From: Roseiterribacter gracilis
GTDB lineage: Bacteria; Pseudomonadota; Alphaproteobacteria; BOG-932; Roseiterribacteraceae
Length of the DNA stretch: 64,000 nucleotides
NCBI GenBank assembly: GCA_018332375.1
Contig: BOPV01000001.1
Coordinates: forward strand, 1,302,001 to 1,366,000
Reading direction: 5' to 3'
Shown here: piece after piece, positions 34,378-44,000 of the stretch
Layout: each line of letters starts with the position of its first letter
Position numbering within the stretch: the stretch's first letter is position 1
Made by a program: the position numbers and the translations under genes
Notes under the pieces: model-generated
Told to the model about the DNA's origin: nothing
What the model saw: only the letters and a program-made list of their open reading frames with translations
Database searches by the model: none

Positions 34378-35400
34378 ATGTTTCATCTGCACCAACGTTC
34401 GGCCGTGCCGAGCCCGTTCGAACTGACGCGTCACGAGATGCAGGACGCGGTCGCGACGTTGCGCGGCTGGGCCGGCTACGCAGCGACGCCGTTACATCGT
34501 CTGCACAGCTTTCCCGCGGCCAGCGCAGTCTGGCTGAAAGAAGAATCGCAGCGTTTCGGCGTCGGCAATTTCAAACCGCCGGGCGCCGCCTATGCGCTGA
34601 CGCGGCTGCTGCGCGAACGGCGCGCCGGCACGATGGTGGTGACTGCGTCGGCGGGAAATTACGGCCGCTCGCTGGCTTGGGCAGCGCGCCAGCTTGACCT
34701 TCCCTGCACCATCTATGTCGGCGACGGCGTCAGCGCGGCGTCGCGCGAAGCAATTCAGCGCGAAGGCGCCTCAATCTTGCAGGTCGTCGGCACCTATGAC
34801 GATGCGGTGCGTACCGCCGCCGCTGCCGCGCGCGGCAATGGCTGGACCTTGGTCTCGGATACAGCCTTTGACGGCTATGAAGAAATCCCGCGCTTCGTCA
34901 TGGCCGGGTATGCGCTGCTGCTCGACGAGGTCGAAACGCAGCTGCGCCCAACCCATGTGTTCGTGCCCGGCGGTGTCGGCGGGTTGGCCGCTGCAGTCGC
35001 CGCTTATTACGCGCAGGCAGGCGGTGCACGTCCGCGCATCATCGTCGTCGAACCGCGCGCGAGCGATTGTCTGCTGCAAAGTTCGATCCGTGGTGCGCGC
35101 GCGGTGACGTTCGGCGCTTTCGACACGCAGCTTGTGCCGCTAGCGTGCGGCGAGCCATCGACGCTCGCCTGGCGCATCCTGGCCGATCACGCTGACGCAT
35201 TCATCGCGATCACCGACGAGGAAGCGATCGAAGGCGCCGAGAGAATGCGCGCCGAAGATTCGCACCCGTCGGTCGGACTGTGTGCGGGTGCAACGGCGGG
35301 CGCATTGCTGTCGGTGCTAAAACGTAAAGAACATGCTGCGGCGCTGGATCTGACCGGCGCGTCGAACGTGCTGTTGATCGGAACCGACGGAAAAAGCTGA
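34378..35400 (+). CDS. PLP-dependent lyase, diaminopropionate ammonia-lyase-like (fold type II)
   Basis: A 340-residue pyridoxal-phosphate enzyme of the tryptophan-synthase-beta fold. The Schiff-base lysine lies in FGVGNFKPPGAAYAL, as in DpaL and threonine dehydratases. ASAGNYGRSLAWAARQL is the phosphate-side Asn loop, and VFVPGGVGGLAAAVAAYY is the glycine-rich phosphate-binding loop. LKEESQRFG before the lysine is close to the diaminopropionate ammonia-lyase signature, but the protein is shorter than the ~400 residues usual for DpaL. A different beta-elimination substrate is therefore possible. It is divergent from the Lrp gene and followed by the deacetylase-like gene on the same strand after 109 bp. 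Confidence 0.82.
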   Translation: MFHLHQRSAVPSPFELTRHEMQDAVATLRGWAGYAATPLHRLHSFPAASAVWLKEESQRFGVGNFKPPGAAYALTRLLRERRAGTMVVTASAGNYGRSLAWAARQLDLPCTIYVGDGVSAASREAIQREGASILQVVGTYDDAVRTAAAAARGNGWTLVSDTAFDGYEEIPRFVMAGYALLLDEVETQLRPTHVFVPGGVGGLAAAVAAYYAQAGGARPRIIVVEPRASDCLLQSSIRGARAVTFGAFDTQLVPLACGEPSTLAWRILADHADAFIAITDEEAIEGAERMRAEDSHPSVGLCAGATAGALLSVLKRKEHAAALDLTGASNVLLIGTDGKS

Positions 35401-35509
35401 TTACAGGTCCCAGACAAGCGTCTCTGCGCAGAGCAATTCGAAACAATCGAAGGCGGTTTCTTCGCTGGAACTTGTCGTGCAGCATCGCGGCAGACTTTCG
35501 AGGCGCCCG

Positions 35510-36535
35510 ATGCGAATTCTCCACGCACCCGACTCCGTGTTGCACGATCCGTCGAACTATGTTCGCCGCGGCGAAACGGTTCCGCATCCAGAAAAAGCTG
35601 CGCGCTACCACCTGCTGCTCGACGCCGCGCGCAATGCCGGCCACGCGGTTGAACGCGCCGGCGATCACGGCATCGAGCCAATCGCCGCGGTACACACGCA
35701 AGGCCATATCGAGTTTTTCCGTACCGCGTGGTCGCGCCGCGATGAATGGCCGACCAAGAGTGACGAGATTTTCACCGGCCATTTCGCGCGACCGCAGATG
35801 CACCGACGGCCCGAGGGTTTCCTGGGATTGGTCGGCTATCACACGGCCGACACGTCAACGCCGATCCGCGCCGGCACATGGGCTGCGATTTACGGTTCGG
35901 CACAAGCTGCGATCAGCGCTGCCGACGCCGCACTCGCCGACGGACGCGCCTACGCGCTGTGCCGGCCACCCGGGCACCATGCGTATGCCGAAAGTGCGGG
36001 CGGCTTCTGCTATCTCAACAATGCAGCGATCGCGGCGCGTCGGCTGCAGAGCAAGCGCGGCGGCAAGATCGCGATTGTCGATATTGACGTGCATCACGGC
36101 AACGGCACGCAGGGCATCTTTTACGAAGACCCGACCGTGTTGACGATTTCGATTCACGCCGACACGTCGAACTACTTCCCGTTTTATAGCGGCTACGCGG
36201 ACGAGACCGGGACCGGCGCAGGCAGCGGCTTCAACCTCAATCTGCCTTTGCAGCACGGTCTGGGCGACGGACCGTTCGTCGCCGCGATTGAGCAAGCGAT
36301 GGCGCGCGTCGCCGCGTACGAACCGAACGCGCTCGTCGTAGCACTGGGACTCGACGCGTCCGAACACGATCCGATTGGCGCTCTACGTGTCACGACGCAG
36401 GGTTTCGCCGACGCCGCACGCACCATCGCGCGCGGCAAGCTTCCGACCGTACTTGTGCAGGAAGGCGGATATCTATCGGACGTGCTGGCGACGAATCTGA
36501 CGCAATTTCTTGCTGCGTTCGACGCAGCTGCGTAA
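35510..36535 (+). CDS. Histone-deacetylase-family protein, acetylpolyamine amidohydrolase-like
   Basis: A 341-residue zinc amidohydrolase that likely deacetylates acetylpolyamines or related amides in the cytoplasm. Active-site sequence is complete: the tandem histidines in CRPPGHHAYAES, the zinc ligands Asp and His in VDIDVHHGNGTQGIFY, and the third zinc Asp in VALGLDASEHDPIG. YLNNAAIAARRL and the VLVQEGGYLSD Tyr block fit class II HDAC/AphA proteins. ATG 35510 (MRILHAPDS) is the family start. It follows the PLP lyase, and the Lrp gene lies beyond that, so a small amine or amino-acid catabolic unit is likely. Confidence 0.92.
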   Translation: MRILHAPDSVLHDPSNYVRRGETVPHPEKAARYHLLLDAARNAGHAVERAGDHGIEPIAAVHTQGHIEFFRTAWSRRDEWPTKSDEIFTGHFARPQMHRRPEGFLGLVGYHTADTSTPIRAGTWAAIYGSAQAAISAADAALADGRAYALCRPPGHHAYAESAGGFCYLNNAAIAARRLQSKRGGKIAIVDIDVHHGNGTQGIFYEDPTVLTISIHADTSNYFPFYSGYADETGTGAGSGFNLNLPLQHGLGDGPFVAAIEQAMARVAAYEPNALVVALGLDASEHDPIGALRVTTQGFADAARTIARGKLPTVLVQEGGYLSDVLATNLTQFLAAFDAAA

Positions 36536-36540
36536 GCGGC

Positions 36541-37665
36541 TTAGGCCGGCTGCGGTTCGACCTGGCTCAACAAGGTGCGCACCAATTCGGCTTTGCCCTT
36601 GTCGTTCAAGAAGCGTAGCGCCTGGCGCTGCGTCGCGCGCTGCCAGATCTCGGAGAGATGGCTCAGCTTTGCCACCGCAATGCCGATCGCCTGGAAATGT
36701 TCGGACGCATCGGCGAGGAAATTGCTGAAGTCGCGATAGTCGTCGCGCTTCACGAACATGCTGTCGAACGCGGTGCGGTATTTCTGCAGTCGCGTTTCGA
36801 GATCGGTGGCGACGGTTGAAACCGCGCCCGCAGCGCTGTTCAGCACTTTGCGATCGGCGGGATTGACCGGGCTGCGCATTGCTTCGCGGCGCTGAATGTC
36901 GAGCCATTGCTGCAGCTCGGCGATGATCGCTGCCTTCTCGGCGCGTTCGAACTGCAGATAGACGACGCCCTTCCAGGCGAAGAAGGATTCCGGCGCGTTC
37001 GCGGTCGGCAGACGGAACAGGCGCGCCAGGCTGTTGAGCTTCTGCGCGTCGCGCATTCCCCACAACGCGTCGATCACGCCCTGACGTTCGCGTTCGCCTG
37101 TATTGCGGCCCTGCTGCAAAGCGTCGGCGACGATGCCGTACTGCTTGTGCGCGAATGCGTTCAGCCGCTCTTCGGTCTCGGTCTCGATGGCGAAATAGGC
37201 GGGATCGATTTCGATGCCGGCGGCGCGGCAACGCTCGCGCACCAAGAACGGCGCGAAGGACGGAATCGAATCCAAGATCTCGAGCTTGTCGTTGTCAGCT
37301 TCGAGTGCATCAAAATTGTGCTGCTGCTTCAAATCGAGCAGCTCGTTCATCGCGGTGCCAAGTTGCGGCGTGCCGAAGAAGACGGTGCGGCCGCCAGCAG
37401 CGGGGCGCACGCGGTCGTACGGCATATAGATCTTGGTGCCGACGATACGGCGACGACGGCGCACCATCGGCGAGCCTTCGAATGGAACCCCGAATGGCGG
37501 GCGATCCTTGATCAGCACGCTGTCGTTGAAGATCTTGGTCCGGAACAGCAGCTTTTCGGGCGCCGGTTGACCTTCGCGCTGTTCGATTTCGTAGGTGATG
37601 CGCGCGCAGTTCAGCACTCGGGACGAAGCCGAGGCGAGTACGGGTCGGAAATCTGGTTCAGCCAT
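36541..37665 (-). CDS. Unrecognised conserved protein, intact copy 2
   Basis: A 374-residue soluble protein, the full-length paralogue of the interrupted copy at 32557-33672. Highly similar blocks are SRVLNCARITYEIEQREG, IFNDSVLIKDRPPFG, YDRVRPAAGGRTVFFGTPQL, SIPSFAPFLVRER, GVIDALWGMRDAQKLNSLAR, FFAWKGVVYLQFE and YRTAFDSMFVKRDDYRDFSNF. The first ~100 residues look like a beta-rich domain; the rest is strongly helical with heptad-like charge patterns, so coiled-coil or helical bundle. No signal peptide, no membrane helix and no catalytic motif I know. It is convergent with the acetylpolyamine amidohydrolase gene (5 bp apart). I do not recognise a family. Confidence 0.75.
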   Translation of the reverse strand: MAEPDFRPVLASASSRVLNCARITYEIEQREGQPAPEKLLFRTKIFNDSVLIKDRPPFGVPFEGSPMVRRRRRIVGTKIYMPYDRVRPAAGGRTVFFGTPQLGTAMNELLDLKQQHNFDALEADNDKLEILDSIPSFAPFLVRERCRAAGIEIDPAYFAIETETEERLNAFAHKQYGIVADALQQGRNTGERERQGVIDALWGMRDAQKLNSLARLFRLPTANAPESFFAWKGVVYLQFERAEKAAIIAELQQWLDIQRREAMRSPVNPADRKVLNSAAGAVSTVATDLETRLQKYRTAFDSMFVKRDDYRDFSNFLADASEHFQAIGIAVAKLSHLSEIWQRATQRQALRFLNDKGKAELVRTLLSQVEPQPA

Positions 37666-37852
37666 ACGAAACGCGCGGTCCGGGGGTCCCCAAAAACGGC
37701 CGCAGTCTGGCTACGTTCGACCGCGCCTACAACAAAAGAACATGGTTACCGCCGGGCCAGCCGAAACCCGCGACGCCACGTTGTTTCGCAGTCCGCTGCA
37801 GCCCGCTAGGCGGGTCATTGTCGGCGCGCGCGCGAGATAATATAACGCCGCC

Positions 37853-38161
37853 GTGAGCCGCGATTTCTCGACCCTGCTGCATTGGATGCGCCGCCAAGCG
37901 CGCCCGCTGCTGCTTCTCCTGCTGCTGACGCAGCTGGCGATGGTCGGGCATCGCATCGAGCATTTCGTTGCCCCGGACCAGGTCGAAAGCATCGCCGATT
38001 GCGCTGCCTTCGCGCCGACGCCCGACGCAAGCTGCGAACCGCCAGCGGTTGTTCGCACGCCGGCCAGCTTCACCCTCTTTGCTGCCTGGTCGCCGACGGA
38101 GCAGATCCGCGCCGGCGAGATCAACCAACACGCCTATCGGTCGCAAGCACCGCCCGCCTGA
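37853..38161 (+). CDS. Small membrane-anchored or secreted protein before a TonB receptor
   Basis: A 102-residue frame from GTG 37853. Residues 18-31 are a strongly hydrophobic leucine run (PLLLLLLLTQLAMVG) after a basic N-terminus, so a signal anchor or signal peptide. The rest is a periplasmic tail with two cysteines (ADCAAF and DASCEPPAVV) and a His-containing HRIEHFV. It is 81 bp upstream of, and co-directional with, the TonB receptor gene. Short cysteine/histidine proteins before receptors are sometimes metal-related, but that is a guess. Start and reality are moderately supported. Confidence 0.5.
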   Translation: MSRDFSTLLHWMRRQARPLLLLLLLTQLAMVGHRIEHFVAPDQVESIADCAAFAPTPDASCEPPAVVRTPASFTLFAAWSPTEQIRAGEINQHAYRSQAPPA

Positions 38162-38242
38162 CTCCCGGGTTCGCTTCGCATTTCTCTGCGTCCGCACTTG
38201 CGCTGACACGCGCGCGGAACGCACCGACCGATTGGAGTCAGC

Positions 38243-40327
38243 ATGCCTCGTTTTGTCTTCCGCGCCGTCGCGGTGGGTGCATTCGCACTCACGGCGTTAC
38301 CGGTGGCTGCGCAACAAGCCGAAGAGATCGTCGTCACCGCACGTCGTCTCGATGAACAGCGTAACGGGCTGAGCCCGCGCACCGGCGCCAGCCAATATGT
38401 TTTCGACCAGACCGCCATCGACTTGCAGCCGCAAGGTCCCGATCGCTCGTTCAATCGGCTGCTGCTGCAGGCGCCGGGCGTGGTGCAGGACGGCGAAGGC
38501 GGCATCCGCATTCGCGGCGATCACGCCAATCTGCAGTATCGCCTGAACGGTGTTCTGATCCCCGAAGGCGTCGGTGGATTCGGCGACACGTTCGAAACCC
38601 GCTTCGCCAACAAGATCGAATTGCTGACCGGCGCGCTGCCGGCGCAGTACGGCTATCGCACCGCGGGCGTGATCGAGATCGAAACCAAAGATGGTGCGCG
38701 CGACAAAGGCGGCTCGGTCAGCCTCTATGGCGGCAGCAACGGCACGATCAAACCCAGCGCCGACGATGGTGGCTCGTCCGGTACGTGGAGCTGGTACGTC
38801 TCGGGCAGTTACCTGCGCAGCGATCGCGGTCTCGATTCACCGACGCCGGGGCGCGACGCGCTGCACGACGCGACCGAACAAGGGCGCGGCTTCGTCTATC
38901 TGTCGAACGTGCTCAACAGCGACACGCGCGTCAGCATCATTGCGGGCAGCTCGGCCAGCAGATTCGAAATTCCCAACACGCCGGGGCAAGACGTCGCCTT
39001 CCCGCTCAATGGCCGCACGCAGTTTGCCTCGGCGCAGCTCAATGAGCGGCAACGCGAAAGCAACAGCTACGCGATCGTCGCGCTGCAAAGCTCGACCGAG
39101 AAATTCGACTGGCAGGTCGCGCCCTTTCTTCGCTACAGCCAAGTCCGCTTCACGCCCGACCCGGTTGGCGATTTGATGTTCTCGGGCGTCGCCGGCGACG
39201 TGAAACGGTCCAGCTTTGCGACCGGTATTCAATTTGACGGTGCCTATCGCATCGACGACCAGCACACGCTGCGCGGTGGTCTGTTCACCCAAGCCGAGCG
39301 TGGCATCAGCAAAGCCAACATTGCCGTGTTCGACGTCGGCAGCGATGGCACGCCGCTGTCGGATCGTTCGCGCAGCATCGCCGACAAATCGGCCAAGACC
39401 GGTTATCTCTACGGCGTCTATCTGCAGGACGAATGGAAGCCGATCGAGCGGCTGACGGTGAATGCCGGTCTGCGCTTCGACCTGGTCAACGCCTATGTCA
39501 ATGAAAGCGCGCTGCAGCCGCGCCTGTCGGTCTCGTACAAGCTGACCGACAAGACGACGGTCCATGCCGGCTATTCGCGCTTCTTCATTCCGCCGGCGCT
39601 GGAGCTGGTCGGCAATAGCAGCCTGGCGAAATTCGCCGGCACGACCAACGCGCCCGCAGTCACGCAGAACGATCCGGTGCGATCGGAACGCGCCGACTAT
39701 TACGACGTCGGCATCAGCCACGAACTTGTTCCGGGTTTGCAGATCGGCGTCGACGGCTACATCAAAAAGTCGCGCAACCTGCAGGACGAAGGACAGTTCG
39801 GACAGGCGCTGATCCTGACGCCGATCAATTTCCGCGAAGGCCATGTCTATGGCGTCGAAGGATCGGTGTCGTACCGGCGCGGACCGGTGCAGCTCTACAC
39901 CAACCTGACGTGGCTGCGCGCCAGCGGCCGCGACATCATTTCGAGTCAGTTCGGCGTCGAACCGGACGAGCTCGCCTATATCCGCACCAACTGGGTGAAG
40001 CTGGATCACGACCAGCGTTACAGCGCGTCGGCGGGCGGATCCTATTCGTTCGACACCGGCACGTCGGTTGCGATCGACGCGCTGTACCAGACCGGCCTCG
40101 CGAAAGGCTTCGCCTCGACCGAGCATGTGACGCCGTATCTGACCGCCAATCTCGGCATCAGCCAGGATTTCACCGCCTGGGGTGCGGATGGCTGGTCGGC
40201 GCGGTTCGACGTGCTGAACCTGTCCGATCGCGTCTATCAGATCCGCGACGGCAGCGGCATCGGCGTCGGCCAGGCGCAATATGGCGTGCGGCGCAGCTTC
40301 TTCGCCGGCGTGACCAAGAAGTTCTGA
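38243..40327 (+). CDS. TonB-dependent outer-membrane receptor, substrate unknown
   Basis: A 694-residue receptor. Signal peptide residues 1-23 (cleavage at PVAA-QQ), TonB box EEIVVTARR, plug domain with LLQAPGVVQDGEGGIRIRG and IELLTGALPAQYGYRTAGVI, then a 22-strand-type barrel ending in FAGVTKKF. The insert region with DNLQYRLNGV-like sequence fits a small-ligand or metal receptor more than an oligosaccharide one, but no siderophore-type signature is clear. ATG 38243 follows GGAG at 8 bp. Preceded by a small membrane protein and followed after a 9-bp-arm hairpin by the DUF3297 gene. Confidence 0.9.
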   Translation: MPRFVFRAVAVGAFALTALPVAAQQAEEIVVTARRLDEQRNGLSPRTGASQYVFDQTAIDLQPQGPDRSFNRLLLQAPGVVQDGEGGIRIRGDHANLQYRLNGVLIPEGVGGFGDTFETRFANKIELLTGALPAQYGYRTAGVIEIETKDGARDKGGSVSLYGGSNGTIKPSADDGGSSGTWSWYVSGSYLRSDRGLDSPTPGRDALHDATEQGRGFVYLSNVLNSDTRVSIIAGSSASRFEIPNTPGQDVAFPLNGRTQFASAQLNERQRESNSYAIVALQSSTEKFDWQVAPFLRYSQVRFTPDPVGDLMFSGVAGDVKRSSFATGIQFDGAYRIDDQHTLRGGLFTQAERGISKANIAVFDVGSDGTPLSDRSRSIADKSAKTGYLYGVYLQDEWKPIERLTVNAGLRFDLVNAYVNESALQPRLSVSYKLTDKTTVHAGYSRFFIPPALELVGNSSLAKFAGTTNAPAVTQNDPVRSERADYYDVGISHELVPGLQIGVDGYIKKSRNLQDEGQFGQALILTPINFREGHVYGVEGSVSYRRGPVQLYTNLTWLRASGRDIISSQFGVEPDELAYIRTNWVKLDHDQRYSASAGGSYSFDTGTSVAIDALYQTGLAKGFASTEHVTPYLTANLGISQDFTAWGADGWSARFDVLNLSDRVYQIRDGSGIGVGQAQYGVRRSFFAGVTKKF

Positions 40328-40335
40328 GACAGGTA

Positions 40336-40366
40336 CGGCGCGGGTTGGCATTGCTGGCCCGCGCCG
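40336..40366 (+). repeat. Strong hairpin after the second TonB receptor, no T-run
   Basis: CGGCGCGGG (40336-40344) and CCCGCGCCG (40358-40366) are perfect 9-bp arms around a 13-nt loop, starting 8 bp after the receptor stop. No run of T follows, so it is more likely a 3'-end stabiliser or weak attenuator than a terminator. Confidence 0.55.
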
Positions 40367-40379
40367 CTATCACGACGCC

Positions 40380-40622
40380 ATGAGCGACACACCTCCCGAC
40401 CGTCTCTGCGCCTCGCCTGGAAGCCCCTATTTCGACGAAGCGATTATGGAGCGCGGCGTCGGCGTCATCTTCAACGGCGTCGAAAAAACCAACGTCGAAG
40501 AATATTGCGTCAGCGAGGGCTGGGTCCGTCTGGTTGCCGGCACCGCCAAGGATCGCAAAGGCAATCCGATGACGGTCAAGCTGAAGGGCACGGTCGAGCC
40601 GTTCTTCAAGCCCGCGACCTGA
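40380..40622 (+). CDS. DUF3297 family protein
   Basis: An 80-residue cytoplasmic protein of DUF3297, a compact family in proteobacteria. Typical sequence is present: SPYFDEAIMERGVGVIFNG, KTNVEEYCVSEGWVRLVAG, and KDRKGNPMTVKLKGTVEPFF. Its function is unknown. It lies 52 bp after the TonB receptor stop, beyond a strong hairpin, and could share the receptor transcript at a reduced level. Confidence 0.9.
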   Translation: MSDTPPDRLCASPGSPYFDEAIMERGVGVIFNGVEKTNVEEYCVSEGWVRLVAGTAKDRKGNPMTVKLKGTVEPFFKPAT

Positions 40623-40637
40623 CCACCCGGCTGCCGA

Positions 40638-41057
40638 TCACTCTTTCATTCGCGCCAGATAGTCGGCCGCGCTCTGCGGGCCGCTGACGAACGTATCGGT
40701 ATGCTCGGCGATGAATTTGCGGAACTCGAAAAAGTGCTTCTTTCCGCCCATGACTTTCTTCAGCGCCGCGGCCAGCGCTTCTTTCTTGTCGGCCGGTGTT
40801 TCGGCCGGCTGGATCAACAGAAAATCCCAACTCGCGCCGTCCTGATGCACGAACAATTCGCGCGGCGGCAGGCCGGCGATGCGATTCGCTTCGTCATACA
40901 TCGCAATCATCTGCAGGAAAGCTTCATGCTGCCCGGGTGCAATGCGATAAATCTCGATCAGTTTCTGCGGTGGTTCGGGCAATTTGCTTTGCGCCTGCAC
41001 CGGTGCGGCGAAGGCCAGGCTCAGCGCTGCGGTGGCCAAAAGAACGCGCATCATCAT
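40638..41057 (-). CDS. Small secreted protein, unknown
   Basis: A 139-residue exported protein: signal peptide with hydrophobic residues 5-20, cleaved after VQA-Q. The mature part has KLIEIYRIAPGQHEAFLQM and SWDFLLIQPAETPADKKEAL, similar in pattern to dimeric alpha/beta-barrel (EthD/NIPSNAP-like) domains. I cannot confirm the family. It is the last gene of a four-gene operon, its ATG overlapping the stop of the propeller-amidohydrolase gene by 4 bp. Confidence 0.7.
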   Translation of the reverse strand: MMMRVLLATAALSLAFAAPVQAQSKLPEPPQKLIEIYRIAPGQHEAFLQMIAMYDEANRIAGLPPRELFVHQDGASWDFLLIQPAETPADKKEALAAALKKVMGGKKHFFEFRKFIAEHTDTFVSGPQSAADYLARMKE

Positions 41058-44000
41058 TTCCCTCCGTTGTTCGTATCAGCGTTGCTTGGTTGGTTCGGCG
41101 CACCGGGCGGGTAATCGTCCCAGTGCCACGGCCGAGGAAATGCGCGTTGGCGCGGCCACACCTCGTTCAACGTAGCGGCGTCGTACAGCCGGCCGCCTTG
41201 CATTACGTGCGAGATCGCCTCGGCGTTGCGGATGTCGATCAGCGGATCGCGATCGAGCACGACAAGGTCCGCAATCTTGCCCTTTTCAATCGTGCCGAGA
41301 TCGGCACTGCGGCCGATCGCTTCGGCCGAACCAATCGTGCCGGCCCGCAACGTCTCGACCGGCGTCCAGCCGCCGCGAACATGGGCCTGCATCTCCCAAT
41401 GGAAGCCCAAGCCGGGAATTTCGCCGTGACTGCCGATGCCGACGACGCCGCCGGCACGCACGATTTGCGCGCCGCCTTCGGCAAACGCAGGAAACGGGTC
41501 GTCTTCGGCTTCACGCCATTGGCGTTTGCGCGTCTTCATGTCGACGATGAAGCGCGGCGCGAACCGGTTGAGCTTCGGATCGTGGTTCGGCTGGCGATCG
41601 ACGATGAAACGATCCTGGCCGCCGCCATTGACCATCAGCGTCAGATTGTACGAAACCCCGCTTTTGGCGAACAAGGTGATGACGTCGGCCGCGAGCGGTG
41701 CGGCCGGAAGCGCATGTTCGAGGCCGGAAATACCGTCCTGGACCTGCGTCAGATCCAGCTTGTCTGACGTCGCACCCTCGGCGGTCACGCGCAGGCCGCG
41801 TTCGCGCGCGCTTTGCGCAATCCATTGCCGCACGCGACGCGAACCGGTGCGATAGAGCTTGATATTGTCGAGCCGATAATAGTCTCGGTAGCGATCCAGC
41901 ACGCGATCGACATCCGTCTTGCTTGCAAACTCGTTGAACGAGAACAGCGCGACGCCGGTCGACCGAATCCGCGAGCCGATCATCAGACCGGCATCGATCA
42001 AATCCTGGTATGGCAGCAGATCGATCGTCAGCGTCGACGGATCAAACGCCGTCGTGATGCCATACGACAAATTGGCTGCCGGCCCCCAGCTTTCCACATC
42101 CAGCACGCCGCGGCGAACGTCAGCGACATGGTCGTGATCGTCGATGAAACCCGGCACAATCCATTTGCCGCCGACGTCGCGGATGGTTGCGCCGTCGGGC
42201 ACCGGAAACGACCCGCGCGCACCGACCGCTGCAAAGCGCCCATCCACGATCAGAATGTCGGCATCGGCAATCGGCGCCGTGCCCGGCACCGCAATCGCAG
42301 TTGCGCCACGCAACACCAGCGCGCCCGGATTGGAAGCCCGCGGAATTTGCACGTCGGCGTCACTGCGCACCGGCGTTCCGACATCGGGTGCACCCGGTGC
42401 CTCACCGGCTCGGCGAAGCGCGACGCCGGCAAGCGGACGGCGAAACCAGCTTGATCCGATTGCCCAGCCGATCGTTCGTCCGTCGGCGCTCCACTGCAAA
42501 AAGTCGGCGCCGACATCGGTAAGCCGACGGTGGCGCACGCCCGGCGCCGCCAGATCGATCGTCGTGCCCAGCTTGGCAGGCAGTTCGAGCAGATGGAGCT
42601 GCTGCGCGATCTGCGCCAGCACCGTTTTCCCGTCCGGACTCAGACGCAGATCCTGGACCGGCGCGCGCCCGGGCGAGAAATAATAACCGGGGCCGGTCAC
42701 TTGCAGCAGCAGCTGTCGCTTGCCGTCGGCCAGCGACACCAGATTCAGCCCATTGTTGAACAACAGCGCGACGCGCGCCGGGTCGGGCCCGAAATGCGGG
42801 ACGCCGCCCATATTGCCGGCAGCAACGGTGCGTGCCGCGCCGCCCTGGGCCGGTAGCATCGCCAACTCGGCATCGCGCACGACGCCATATTCCATGTAGC
42901 GATGCATGCGCACGACGTTGCTCGAGCGGAGGACGAGCACCGACCTTCCGTCGGGTGTTTCAACCGGACTCGTGTAATAGGCCGCAACGTCGGTCAGGCG
43001 CACCGGCGCGCCGTTTCCATCAGCCGGAACACGCCATACATGGCCGCCGTCACGCGCCGACCAACGAACATACAGGATCGAGCGCCCGTCCGCCGACCAG
43101 CTCGGCTCGAATTCGCCGATTTGATCTTGGGTTAGCCTTCGTGGTTTTCCGCCGGGCGCCAGCGGCATCACATACACGTGTCCGAGCGCGGAAAAGGTGA
43201 GTTGCGTGCCGTCCGGCGATTCCATCGGGTGCTGGATGATCCGCGCGCGCACCGGGCCGGTTTCCTCGCGGATCACCGGCGCGTTCAGCGGCCCCAGCGG
43301 CACCTGCACATATGCCGTGAATTCGATCTCCGTCGTCGCGCTGTCGGCCAGCGACACGCGCCGCAGCTTGCCGCCATCGTTTACGACCAACGCAGCACTG
43401 TCAGGCGTAAACGCATAGTGCGGCGCCAGATCGCGCCACGGCGCGCTAACCAGTTCATCGAGCTGTGTCAGACGAACCAGCCAGCGATCATCGCGCGTGC
43501 GAAGATCAAGCACGCGCAACCACAGCTGCGCGCCGTAGCGCGTCGCATAGACAAGCTTGCTGCCGTCGGGCGAAGGAATGGGACGAAAGAACGTGCCGAG
43601 CACCAGGTCCGGGCGATAGCTGCGCGGCGGCTCGACAAGCGTTTCTTCTGTACCGGCGCGAAGGTCGCGCCGCCGTATCACCCAGCCCGGCGGGTCACCG
43701 TCATGCGGTCCGACCTGCGACGCGTAATAGAGCCATTTCCCGTCGCGCGACGCGGCAGCACCGACGGTGCTCGAGGAAGGCTCGCCTGCAATCGGGACGA
43801 TGACGGTCGTCTTGCCGGTCGCGACCTCGATTGCCTGCAACGCAAAAGCGGCGTGCGCAGGATCATACCGCGACACGTAGATCGTGCGCGCATCAGCGCT
43901 CCAGGCTGGTGAGGTAAAAATACTGTCGTCGCCATGCGTCGTCACGGCGCGCGGATTGCGCCCGTCCGCATCCGCGATCCAGACGTTTTCAGATCCCGAC

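Noticed and set aside
37735..37810. Possible cobalamin riboswitch before the small protein and TonB receptor.
   Set aside because: AAAAGAACATGGTT and CCCGCGACG vaguely resemble conserved blocks, but the B12-box and the closing GGAGACC-like segment are missing and the spacing is wrong.
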